Below, piece by piece: positions 8,602 through 15,167 of a stretch of 64,000 nt of DNA. The notes under the pieces are model-generated. The model was not told the DNA's origin. It searched no databases and was given only the letters and a program-made list of their open reading frames with translations. The stretch is from DASYTH01 sp035762905 (GTDB taxonomy: Bacteria > Actinomycetota > Actinomycetes > Mycobacteriales > Pseudonocardiaceae): NCBI RefSeq assembly GCF_035762905.1, contig NZ_DASUCC010000034.1, positions 62,001-126,000 of the forward strand, read 5' to 3'. The translations under genes and the position numbers were made by a program. The stretch's first letter is position 1, and each line of letters opens with the position of its first letter.

Positions 8602-8613
8602 GCGCGCGTTGTC
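8602..8613. promoter_or_regulatory. LacI-type operator half-site
   Basis: CGTTGTC at 8607-8613 matches the right half of the 8562-8573 palindrome; the left half is degenerate. Spacing relative to the other two sites would allow cooperative binding. Confidence 0.35.
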
Positions 8614-8681
8614 AATGGGCCTGCCGACCTTTACGGCGTCGCATATTCGCACCATGGTGACTCAGGTGGTCACTTCCTACC

Positions 8682-8693
8682 GACAAGGTTGTC
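8682..8693. promoter_or_regulatory. second LacI-type operator
   Basis: GACAAGGTTGTC, differing from the perfect palindrome at 8562 by one base. It sits between the divergent repressor operon and the ABC exporter operon, so it could affect either. Confidence 0.5.
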
Positions 8694-8775
8694 AACGATC
8701 CTGGCCAGGCGCGGAACCGCGACCCGCCGGAGCCGGCCGAACGGGACGGAGCACGTGTTCGCGATCACGGCCGTA

Positions 8776-8781
8776 TAGGGT
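8776..8781 (+). promoter_or_regulatory. -10 box of the ABC-2 exporter, leaderless
   Basis: TAGGGT followed by seven bases and the GTG at 8789; no ribosome binding site. Inferred leaderless transcript. Confidence 0.45.
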
Positions 8782-8788
8782 CGCGCCC

Positions 8789-9703
8789 GTGACAGCAACG
8801 GGGGCCGCGGCAGTCGTCGCGACGGATGTGCACAAGGCATACGGCGATCTGAAGGCCGTAGACGGGGTGTCGTTCGAGGTGGCCGAGGGAGAGTTCTTCG
8901 GCATCCTCGGCCCGAACGGCGCCGGCAAGACCACCATCCTGGAGATCATCGAGGGGCTGCGGGAGCCGGACCGCGGCGAGATCCGGCTGCTCGGCGAGTC
9001 GCCGTGGCCGCGCAAGATGGCGCTGTTGCCCCGGATCGGGGTGCAGCTGCAGGCCTCGTCGTTCTTCGAGAAGCTGACCGCCCGGGAGCAGCTGGCCACG
9101 TTCGGCTCGCTGTACGGGGTCGGCGCGGCGAAGGTGACCGACATGCTCGAGCTGGTCGGGCTCACGGACAAGGCGGACACCCGGGAGGACAAGCTCTCCG
9201 GCGGCCAGCGGCAGCGGCTGTCCATCGCCTGCGCCCTGGTACACGACCCGGACGTGGTGTTCCTGGACGAGCCGACCGCGGCGCTGGATCCGCAGGCCCG
9301 GCGCAACCTGTGGGACGTGCTGCGGGCGATCCAGGACCGCGGCAAGACGATCGTCTACACCACGCACTACCTCGACGAGGCCGAGATCCTGTGCGACCGG
9401 GTGGCGATCATGGACCACGGCCGGATCCTCGCCATGGACAGCCCGGCCAGCCTGGTGCGCGGGCTGGACGCGCCGACCCGGGTGCAGCTCGAACCCGGCG
9501 TGCTGCCGGCCGGGGAGGCCGAGCAGCTGCCCGGCGCGGACGAGGTGAGCGCCGACGACGCCGCGCTGACCATCATCACCCGGTCGCCGGCCAAGCTCCT
9601 CGGCGCCCTGTCCGAACGCGGCGCCCTCGGCGGGCTCCAGGTTCGCACGGCCACCCTGGAGGACGTCTTCCTGCAGCTGACCGGACGGGAGTACCGGGCA
9701 TGA
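8789..9703 (+). CDS. ABC-2 type exporter ATPase (DrrA-like)
   Basis: 304 residues. Seen: Walker A GPNGAGKTT near residue 42, signature KLSGGQRQRLSIACA, Walker B VVFLDEPTAALD, switch THYLDEAE, and a C-terminal extension of about 80 residues as in drug and polysaccharide ABC-2 systems. Works with the membrane protein encoded at 9798. GTG start with TAGGGT seven bases upstream. Its TGA stop overlaps an ATG (ATGA, 9700-9703) that opens the small ORF of a MIRU-like element, so the two exporter subunits are linked by that element. Substrate unknown. Confidence 0.92.
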   Translation: MTATGAAAVVATDVHKAYGDLKAVDGVSFEVAEGEFFGILGPNGAGKTTILEIIEGLREPDRGEIRLLGESPWPRKMALLPRIGVQLQASSFFEKLTAREQLATFGSLYGVGAAKVTDMLELVGLTDKADTREDKLSGGQRQRLSIACALVHDPDVVFLDEPTAALDPQARRNLWDVLRAIQDRGKTIVYTTHYLDEAEILCDRVAIMDHGRILAMDSPASLVRGLDAPTRVQLEPGVLPAGEAEQLPGADEVSADDAALTIITRSPAKLLGALSERGALGGLQVRTATLEDVFLQLTGREYRA

Positions 9704-9801
9704 GCGAGCTTGCGAGCGAATCCATGGACACTGCCCCGCCGCCGAGCTTGCGAGGCGGCGGGGGCTGCCGGCACCGAGCTTGCGAGGTGACGGTCTCATG
9801 A
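9700..9801 (+). repeat. MIRU-like intercistronic element, copy 1
   Basis: A 102-base element filling the whole gap between the ATPase and permease genes. It holds three copies of CGAGCTTGCGAG at 9705, 9743 and 9775 (spacings 38 and 32) and a perfect 10-bp stem CCCCGCCGCC/GGCGGCGGGG around the middle copy. A second element at 49070-49168 has the same order and identical spacings. It is fully open in one frame and overlaps the upstream stop and downstream start as ATGA at both ends. This matches the known organisation of mycobacterial interspersed repetitive units; assignment to that class is inference. Confidence 0.75.
9700..9801 (+). CDS. 33-residue coupling peptide of the MIRU-like element
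   Basis: Starts SELASE after the Met, contains SLRGGG and ends with RACEVTVS. ATGA overlaps join it to the ATPase stop (9700-9703) and the permease start (9798-9801). The element at 49070 encodes a peptide with the same SELASE, SLRGGG and RACE blocks. Its role may be to carry ribosomes between cistrons rather than to make a stable protein. Confidence 0.4.
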   Translation: MSELASESMDTAPPPSLRGGGGCRHRACEVTVS

Positions 9802-10844
9802 CGGCCTTCAAGAGTTTGTCGGTGGCGATGGCCAAGGGGTTCTTCCGGGACAAGGCCACGCTGTTCTTCACGTTCGTCTTCCCGTTGATGTTCCTGGTGG
9901 TGTTCGGCCTGATCTTCCGGGACGCCGGCTCGGAGAAGATCGAGATCGCGGTGGTCGGCAACGGCACGGTGATCGAGAACCTCGAGCGGAACCCCGCGGT
10001 CGATCCGCAGCGCTTCGACGACCTGGACGCCGCCGTGCAGAAGGTGCGCGACGGTGACCTGCCGGCCGTGGTGGCCGAACAGGGCGACCAGGTCACGGTG
10101 CGGTTCGCGGCCAGCGACCAGGCCATGGCCGGCGTCGTGAACGGTCTGGTCGGCAGTGTGGTGGCCGGAGCCAACCAGCAGGCGACCGGGCAGCCGCCGC
10201 GCTACACGATCGAGGCCGAGCAGGTCGAGGACGAATCGCTGGACGCGATTCAGTTCCTCACGCCGGGGATCATGTCCTGGGGCATCGCGGTCACCGCCGT
10301 GTTCGGCTCCGCGCTGACCCTGGTCTCCTGGCGGCGCAAGCAGGTGCTGCGCCGGCTGCGGTTAGCCCCGGTCGGCGTCCCCCCGCTGCTCACCGCCCGG
10401 GTCTCGGTGACCATCGCGATCGCGGTGGTGCAGGCCCTGATCTTCGTCGGGGTCGGGCTGCTGCCGGTCTTCGGCCTGCAGTTGACCGGCACCTGGTGGC
10501 TGTCCATCCCGGTGTTCCTGTGCGGGGTCCTGGCGTTCTTCTCGATCGGCATGCTGGTCGGCGCGTTCGCCAAGACCGAGGAGGCGGCCACCGCCGCGGC
10601 CAACATCGTGGTGCTGCCGATGGCGTTCCTGTCCGGCACGTTCTTCCCGATCGACCAGACCCCGGACTGGGTGCAGACCGTCTCGAAGGTCCTTCCGCTG
10701 CGCCACATGAACGACGGCGTCATGGACTTCATGGTCCGCGGCCGCCCGATCAGCGCCATGTGGGTCCCGTGCCTGATCCTGCTCGCCTTCGCCGTGGTGA
10801 TCGGCTTCATCGCCGCCCGGGTGTTCCGCTGGGAGGACAACTAG
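9798..10844 (+). CDS. ABC-2 type exporter permease
   Basis: 348-residue membrane subunit. Seen: an N-terminal hydrophobic segment (LFFTFVFPLMFLVVFGLIF), an extracytoplasmic loop of about 150 residues, then five more membrane segments including the family region TPGIMSWGIAVTAVFGS and the late FLSGTFFPI motif. Partner of the ATPase at 8789. ATG at 9798 overlaps the stop of the repeat-encoded peptide; a TTG at 9780 inside the repeat would add six residues. A strong hairpin follows the stop. Confidence 0.9.
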   Translation: MTAFKSLSVAMAKGFFRDKATLFFTFVFPLMFLVVFGLIFRDAGSEKIEIAVVGNGTVIENLERNPAVDPQRFDDLDAAVQKVRDGDLPAVVAEQGDQVTVRFAASDQAMAGVVNGLVGSVVAGANQQATGQPPRYTIEAEQVEDESLDAIQFLTPGIMSWGIAVTAVFGSALTLVSWRRKQVLRRLRLAPVGVPPLLTARVSVTIAIAVVQALIFVGVGLLPVFGLQLTGTWWLSIPVFLCGVLAFFSIGMLVGAFAKTEEAATAAANIVVLPMAFLSGTFFPIDQTPDWVQTVSKVLPLRHMNDGVMDFMVRGRPISAMWVPCLILLAFAVVIGFIAARVFRWEDN

Positions 10845-10846
10845 GG

Positions 10847-10885
10847 CTGATCGGGCCGGCCGCGCGCCGCGGCCGGCCCGATCAG
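10847..10885. terminator. bidirectional hairpin terminator
   Basis: Perfect 18-base arms (CTGATCGGGCCGGCCGCG and its complement) with a three-base loop, placed between convergent genes ending at 10844 and 10899. It can serve both strands. Confidence 0.8.
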
Positions 10886-10898
10886 ACCCCCAGTTGGA

Positions 10899-11681
10899 TC
10901 AGCGGATCGGGATGGCGTCCTCGGCGTCGAACCAGGTGGCCGGATCGGTGGCGTTCGCGGCCGGCCGGATCGCCGCCAAGCGGTTCTCGATCAGTGTGGG
11001 TCGCATCGACGGTGGACCACCTTCCGGCAGGTCGATCTTCATGTGCGGCATCGCCGCGATCTCGACCATCCCGTTGGGACCGCTCAGCAGGACGGACGCG
11101 TAGGCCGTGCCGTCGGCCGGCATGCCGTTGTGCACGTCGACCGGCTGCAGACCGGGCGGCAGGTGGCCGATCCGGAACGGCATGCGCACCGGCGTGGTCC
11201 GGTCGAACCGCACCGCACGGGCGATCCGCGGCAGGATCTCCCGGGGATCGTTCGCGCGGCCACGCGGATCCACGTCGAACACGGTCCCACGAGTTCGGGG
11301 CGTACTCCCAGGCGACGGTGGGGCCACCCGGATCGGGAGGCTGTAGTAGAGCCGTTCGGCGCCGGGGCGGATGTAGACGTGCTGCCGGCCTTCCACCCGG
11401 GTGTCGAACAGCACCGTGCAACCGCGGCCGATCCGGGGCGGAGGGTCGGCATGCGGCACGATCCGGGACCAGCGCCGCCGCCAGGACAGGTACTCGTTGA
11501 CGATCATGCGGCGGACGTGGTGCTCGGGCGAGTCCAGCGCGCCCACCTTCGCCCACCGCTGGTGCACCCGCAGCAGCACCTCCTGGACCACGTCCTCGGC
11601 CAGCCGTCGGTCACCGGTGAGCACCACGGCGAACCGCAGCAGCGCGGGGAGACTGGCCGAGGCGAACTCCTGGAACGTCAT
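10899..11681 (-). CDS. chimeric protein: SigE-type sigma region 2 fused to an unrelated C-terminal domain
   Basis: 260 residues. Seen: residues 1-80 match region 2 of SigE-family ECF sigma factors (LLRFAVVLTGDRRLAEDVVQEVL, VNEYLSWRRRWSRIV). Region 4, with its DNA-binding helix-turn-helix, is absent. From about residue 85 the sequence is different (VEGRQHVYIRPGAERLYY, PGLQPVDVHNGM) and resembles the extracellular part of a secreted or membrane-anchored protein. Inferred: an internal deletion joined a sigma gene to the gene next to it. It cannot be a normal sigma factor. The frame is open throughout, so it may be expressed or may be a decaying gene. Confidence 0.7.
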   Translation of the reverse strand: MTFQEFASASLPALLRFAVVLTGDRRLAEDVVQEVLLRVHQRWAKVGALDSPEHHVRRMIVNEYLSWRRRWSRIVPHADPPPRIGRGCTVLFDTRVEGRQHVYIRPGAERLYYSLPIRVAPPSPGSTPRTRGTVFDVDPRGRANDPREILPRIARAVRFDRTTPVRMPFRIGHLPPGLQPVDVHNGMPADGTAYASVLLSGPNGMVEIAAMPHMKIDLPEGGPPSMRPTLIENRLAAIRPAANATDPATWFDAEDAIPIR

Positions 11682-11731
11682 GCGTCACCTCCGGTGACTA
11701 CACGCGTGCCGCCGCCGAAATGCTGTGCGGG

Positions 11732-12235
11732 TCAGTCGGTGAAGTCGCCCGCGGCCTTGCGGACCTTGGCCAGCAGCTCGGTGAGCTGGGCGGTCTGCCG
11801 GTCGGTGAGGCCGCGCAGGCCGAAGTCCACGGCGGTGACCGCTGCGGTGGCCGCCGTCATCCGCTCGCGGCCCAGCTCGGTGATCTCGGCCAGGGTGGTG
11901 CGCCGGTCGGTGGGGTGCGGGGTGCGCTTGACCAGACCGTCGCCCTCCAGCCGGTCCACGATGTTGGTGACGCTGGTCGGGTGCAGCTGCAGCCGGTCGC
12001 CCATCACCCGCATCGGCAGGCTGCCGCGCTTGGCGAAGGTCAGCAACACCAGCGCCTCGTACCGGGCGAAGGTCAGGCCGTGCGGGCGAAGCGCGGTGTC
12101 CACGGCGGACTGCAGCACCTGCTGCACCCGCATGATGCTGGTGACCGCGGCCATCGTGGTCGGCTCGCCGATCCGTTCCGCCCACAGCTCGGCCGCGCGC
12201 ACGATCGGATCGAACGGCAGAGGTCGCGGGCTCAT
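11732..12235 (-). CDS. MarR-family transcriptional regulator
   Basis: 167-residue winged-helix dimer. Seen: MRVQQVLQSAVDTAL dimer helix, LTFARYEALVLL, recognition helix LQLHPTSVTNIVDRLEGDGLV and wing RTPHPTDRRTTLAEIT. Known members repress genes next to them and respond to phenolic or other small ligands. ATG 12235 chosen because the longer reading frame upstream is antisense to the divergent gene. Possible operator TACC-AGTG-GGTA at 12248-12259 in the divergent promoter region. Ligand unknown. Confidence 0.9.
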   Translation of the reverse strand: MSPRPLPFDPIVRAAELWAERIGEPTTMAAVTSIMRVQQVLQSAVDTALRPHGLTFARYEALVLLTFAKRGSLPMRVMGDRLQLHPTSVTNIVDRLEGDGLVKRTPHPTDRRTTLAEITELGRERMTAATAAVTAVDFGLRGLTDRQTAQLTELLAKVRKAAGDFTD

Positions 12236-12247
12236 GGGGGTTGAAAT

Positions 12248-12259
12248 TACCAGTGGGTA
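12248..12259. promoter_or_regulatory. possible MarR operator
   Basis: TACCAGTGGGTA, inverted arms TACC/GGTA around four bases, 13 bases upstream of the marR start and 17 upstream of the divergent gene. Position fits an autoregulatory site; the match is short. Confidence 0.3.
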
Positions 12260-12275
12260 CCGCAAGGGTGCGTGC

Positions 12276-12578
12276 ATGCTGATCGCGTTCAGTGTCAGCC
12301 CGGTCGGCGGCGACTCGGAGAGCGTGGGCAAGGCGGTCGCCGACGCCGTGCGGGTGGTCCGGGAATCGGGGTTGCCCAATGAGACCTCGGCCATGTTCAC
12401 CACGATCGAGGCGGCGACCTGGGATGAGGCCATGGCCGTGGTGAAGCGCGCGACGGAGGCGGTCGCCGCGCACGCCGCCCGGGTCAGCCTCGTGCTCAAG
12501 GCCGACATCCGACCCGGTCACACCGGTCAGCTCCGCGCCAAGGTCGAGCGGGTCGAGCGGTACCTGACCGAGGAGTAG
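12276..12578 (+). CDS. thiamine-binding/MTH1187-family protein
   Basis: 100 residues with a ferredoxin-like fold expected. Seen: MLIAFSVSPVGG at the N-terminus and a repeated beta-alpha-beta layout ending in ERVERYL, as in the MTH1187/YkoF family, some of which bind thiamine or other small molecules. AAGGG lies seven bases upstream of the ATG. Divergent from marR and possibly controlled by it. The next gene starts 20 bases downstream. Precise ligand unknown. Confidence 0.8.
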   Translation: MLIAFSVSPVGGDSESVGKAVADAVRVVRESGLPNETSAMFTTIEAATWDEAMAVVKRATEAVAAHAARVSLVLKADIRPGHTGQLRAKVERVERYLTEE

Positions 12579-12584
12579 CCGGAT

Positions 12585-12590
12585 TAGGGT
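12585..12590 (+). promoter_or_regulatory. -10-like box, leaderless start
   Basis: TAGGGT, seven bases before the ATG at 12598. Confidence 0.4.
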
Positions 12591-12597
12591 GACCGGC

Positions 12598-13491
12598 ATG
12601 GACTTCGACGCGCGGGCGATGTGGGTGCGGTTCGAGACCTACCACGACGTCACCTACTTCACGCCGGAATCCCGGGCCGCCACCGATGCGCTGGGCTGCA
12701 AGGGCGGCTGGATGGGCTACTTCGGCATGCGCGCCGCGCCGCTCGGTGCCGCGTCGCCGGAGCTGGTGACCGCGACCTTCTACAACTTCCATCCCAGCAA
12801 GGTGTTCCGGGCGATCCCGGACGCCTGGCGGATCGCGCCGGCCGAGGACTACCTGCGGGTCCGGCTGGCCGGCGCGGACGCCGCGTTGCGCCGGATGCTG
12901 CCCGCCGACACGCTGCACGGCGCGGAACTGGCCGAGGTCGCGACCCTGGTGCGGGCCGCCGCCGAGCGGGCGCCGACCGCCGGCCGGCCGCTCGCCGCCG
13001 GCAACGCTTCGCTGGACTGGCCGGCCGAGCCGCACCTGACGCTGTGGCAGGCCTGCACCCTGCTGCGCGAGTCGCGCGGTGACGGGCACGTGGCCGCGCT
13101 GGTCAGCGCCGGCCTCGACCCGTGCGAGACGCTGGTCATGTTCGGTGCCGACCGCGGCCTCGACCCGGGCTACCTGCGCCTGGCCCGCGGCTGGTCGGAG
13201 GCGGAGTGGGCGGACGCGCGGGCCCGGCTGGCCGGGCGCGGACTGCTCGACGGCGCCGGCGGGCTCACCGCGTCGGGCGTCGCGCTGCGCGGTTGGGTCG
13301 AGGAGCGCACCGACGTCGAGGCCGCCACGCCGTGGCAGGCGATCGGCGCGGCGGACACCGCTCGGGTGGTCGAGTTGCTCACCCCGCTCTCGCTGCACAT
13401 CGCGCGGACCAACACGGCGATGGCGAACAACCCGATGGGGCTGTCGGCCGTGGCCGAGTTGTCCAGGCCGATGGCCGAGAGGGCAGGCTGA
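12598..13491 (+). CDS. SCO6745/SalK-like helix-turn-helix protein
   Basis: 297 residues. Seen: N-terminal block with FETYHDVTYFTPESRAA and GCKGGWMGYFGMRAAPLG, the hallmark of actinobacterial SCO6745-type proteins, and a late winged-helix-like part (GYLRLARGWSEAEWA, LTASGVALR). The family is annotated from homology to SalK; its biochemical role is unknown to me. Start ATG 12598 with a -10-like box seven bases upstream; a GTG at 12589 is less likely. It is followed by a small ORF that may be independent. Confidence 0.75.
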   Translation: MDFDARAMWVRFETYHDVTYFTPESRAATDALGCKGGWMGYFGMRAAPLGAASPELVTATFYNFHPSKVFRAIPDAWRIAPAEDYLRVRLAGADAALRRMLPADTLHGAELAEVATLVRAAAERAPTAGRPLAAGNASLDWPAEPHLTLWQACTLLRESRGDGHVAALVSAGLDPCETLVMFGADRGLDPGYLRLARGWSEAEWADARARLAGRGLLDGAGGLTASGVALRGWVEERTDVEAATPWQAIGAADTARVVELLTPLSLHIARTNTAMANNPMGLSAVAELSRPMAERAG

Positions 13492-13554
13492 GCTGCCCCA
13501 ACTGTCACACGCCCGCCGATGCCGCCCCATCGGGCGATCGGCGAAATTGGCCGC

Positions 13555-13695
13555 ATGGAAGCGACTTCGGAACCCGCCCCGGCCGATGACTGGTTGGCCG
13601 GCGCCATGATCGAGTTCGGTGGGGAGATCGAGGAGCAGGTCGACTGCCCGTTGGAGGGCCTCGAGTTCGGCGACGAAGCGCCGGCACTGGCCTGA
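13555..13695 (+). CDS. small acidic peptide, 46 residues
   Basis: An ORF beginning MEATSEPAPADDWLAG and ending EGLEFGDEAPALA, strongly acidic with a single Cys (VDCPLEG). Its stop (13693-13695) leads straight into the ribosome site GAGGAGG of the next gene, 12 bases before that ATG, so the two look like one transcript. Short length and a Cys recall a peptide precursor, but no modifying enzyme or exporter is next to it. Function unknown. Confidence 0.45.
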   Translation: MEATSEPAPADDWLAGAMIEFGGEIEEQVDCPLEGLEFGDEAPALA

Positions 13696-13707
13696 GGAGG
13701 CGATGAC

Positions 13708-14127
13708 ATGACCCCACCACGTCTCACGTTCGACAAGGAAGAGCTGACCCTCACGCTGAACGGCATCGGCGCCGGGTGGACGTTCGAGCAGTTCGGCCAC
13801 CTGAGCCTGTTCGACGAGGCCAGCGTGCAGTTTCCGCACAACTGGAGCGAGGATCACATCCGGGTGGCCACCCAGGTGGTGCAGAGCCAGTGGCGGCTGC
13901 GCAGCACGACTTTCCTGGAGCAGTCGCTGCAGGCCGGGATCAGCTACAGCCTGGTGGCCGGTGGCAGCGGGCAGATGTCCGCCGACACCGAGCTGATCCA
14001 GCATCTGCTGCGCCGGCCGCTGGTGAGCATGGACGGCATCCTGACCGTCAAGCTCGACGGCGAGGCGACCGCCAGCGGGTACTCCGGCAGCTTCTACATC
14101 GGGTTGGGGATTCGCGGGCAGTTCTGA
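13708..14127 (+). CDS. hypothetical protein, 139 residues
   Basis: Not recognised. Seen: soluble, beta-rich composition, LTFDKEELTLTLNGIG near the start, Trp-rich middle (NWSEDHIRVATQVVQSQW), and a glycine-rich end (SGYSGSFYIGLGIRGQF). Good ribosome site GAGGAGG seven bases before the ATG and normal codon use support a real gene. Probably co-expressed with the 46-residue peptide just upstream. Confidence 0.65.
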   Translation: MTPPRLTFDKEELTLTLNGIGAGWTFEQFGHLSLFDEASVQFPHNWSEDHIRVATQVVQSQWRLRSTTFLEQSLQAGISYSLVAGGSGQMSADTELIQHLLRRPLVSMDGILTVKLDGEATASGYSGSFYIGLGIRGQF

Positions 14128-14158
14128 GGCGGGGCCCGGGTCATGCCAGGATGGAACC

Positions 14159-15139
14159 GTGACAAGGCCAGATCCACGTCAAACCGCGGCGTTGTCCGCG
14201 GCCCTGTCCCGTGCGGTTGATCTGTCCGCGATCAAGGCCAGGGCGGAGGCAGCGGGCGCGACCACCGGCGGGCAACAGGAACAGCAGTCTTCGGGGGTAC
14301 ACGTCATCGACGTGACCGAGGCCACCTTCCAGACCGAGGTCATCGAGCGATCGTTGCAGGTCCCGGTGATCGTCGACCTGTGGGCGGAATGGTGCGGCCC
14401 GTGTAAACAACTGTCGCCGGTGCTCGAGCGCCTGGCCGAGGCCTACGGCGGCGCGTGGCGGCTCGCCAAGATCGACATTGACGCGAACCCGCGGATCGCG
14501 CAGCTGTTCGGCGTGCAGTCCATTCCGATGGTCGTGGCCATCGCCGGCGGTCAGCCCGTCGAGGCGTTCGCCGGGGCCCAGCCGGAGCCGCAGATCCGCC
14601 AGTGGCTGGACGGCCTGCTGGACGCCCTGCGCGACCGCCTGCCCGGCATCCGCGAAGCCGAGAACGGCGCGGCCCCCGCCGACCCGTCCGCCGCGCCGGA
14701 CACCGCCGCCGAGCCCGCCGCCGAACCCGAGGACGACCGCTTCACGCTGGCCGAGGACGCCCTCGCCCGCGGCGACTACGCGGCCGCCGAGCAGTCCTAT
14801 CAGGCCATCCTCGCCGCCGAACCCGGCAACGAGCAGGCCAAGGCGGCGTTGGTGCAGGTCCAGTTCCTCTCCCGCGCCGAGTCCACCGATCCGTCGGTCG
14901 TCGTCCGCGCCGACACCTCGCCCGATGACCTCGACGCCCAACTGTCCGCCGCGGACATCGAGATCGCACGTCAGCAGGTCGAGCAGGCCTTCGGCCGGTT
15001 GATCGGCGCCGTCCGCCGCACCTCCGGCGACGACCGCGAAAAGGCCCGCACCCACCTGGTCAGCCTGTTCGAGCTCTTCGCCCCCGACGACCCCCGCGTC
15101 ATGAAGGCCCGCCGCGAACTGGCCAGCGCCCTGTTCTGA
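14159..15139 (+). CDS. YbbN/CnoX-like thioredoxin-TPR co-chaperone
   Basis: 326 residues. Seen: thioredoxin domain (about residues 45-155) with the active site WCGPCK near residue 78 and cis-Pro in VQSIPMVV, then an acidic Ala/Pro linker and a TPR region (FTLAEDALARGDYAAAEQSY, ILAAEPGNEQAKAALV). Known CnoX/YbbN proteins hold unfolded clients and protect cysteines; mycobacterial relatives keep the CxxC redox pair, as here. GTG start with CAGGAT six bases upstream suggests leaderless expression. Confidence 0.9.
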   Translation: MTRPDPRQTAALSAALSRAVDLSAIKARAEAAGATTGGQQEQQSSGVHVIDVTEATFQTEVIERSLQVPVIVDLWAEWCGPCKQLSPVLERLAEAYGGAWRLAKIDIDANPRIAQLFGVQSIPMVVAIAGGQPVEAFAGAQPEPQIRQWLDGLLDALRDRLPGIREAENGAAPADPSAAPDTAAEPAAEPEDDRFTLAEDALARGDYAAAEQSYQAILAAEPGNEQAKAALVQVQFLSRAESTDPSVVVRADTSPDDLDAQLSAADIEIARQQVEQAFGRLIGAVRRTSGDDREKARTHLVSLFELFAPDDPRVMKARRELASALF

Positions 15140-15167
15140 CTCCACCGCGGACTCGCTGGGTGGGGCC

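Noticed and set aside
9700..9801. CGAGCTTGCGAG triplets as a CRISPR array
   Set aside because: Only three units with unequal spacing, in frame with an ORF, and repeated as a whole at 49070; no cas genes.
13555..13695. 46-residue peptide as a RiPP precursor
   Set aside because: No modification enzyme, protease or exporter next to it; reported only as an unknown small ORF.
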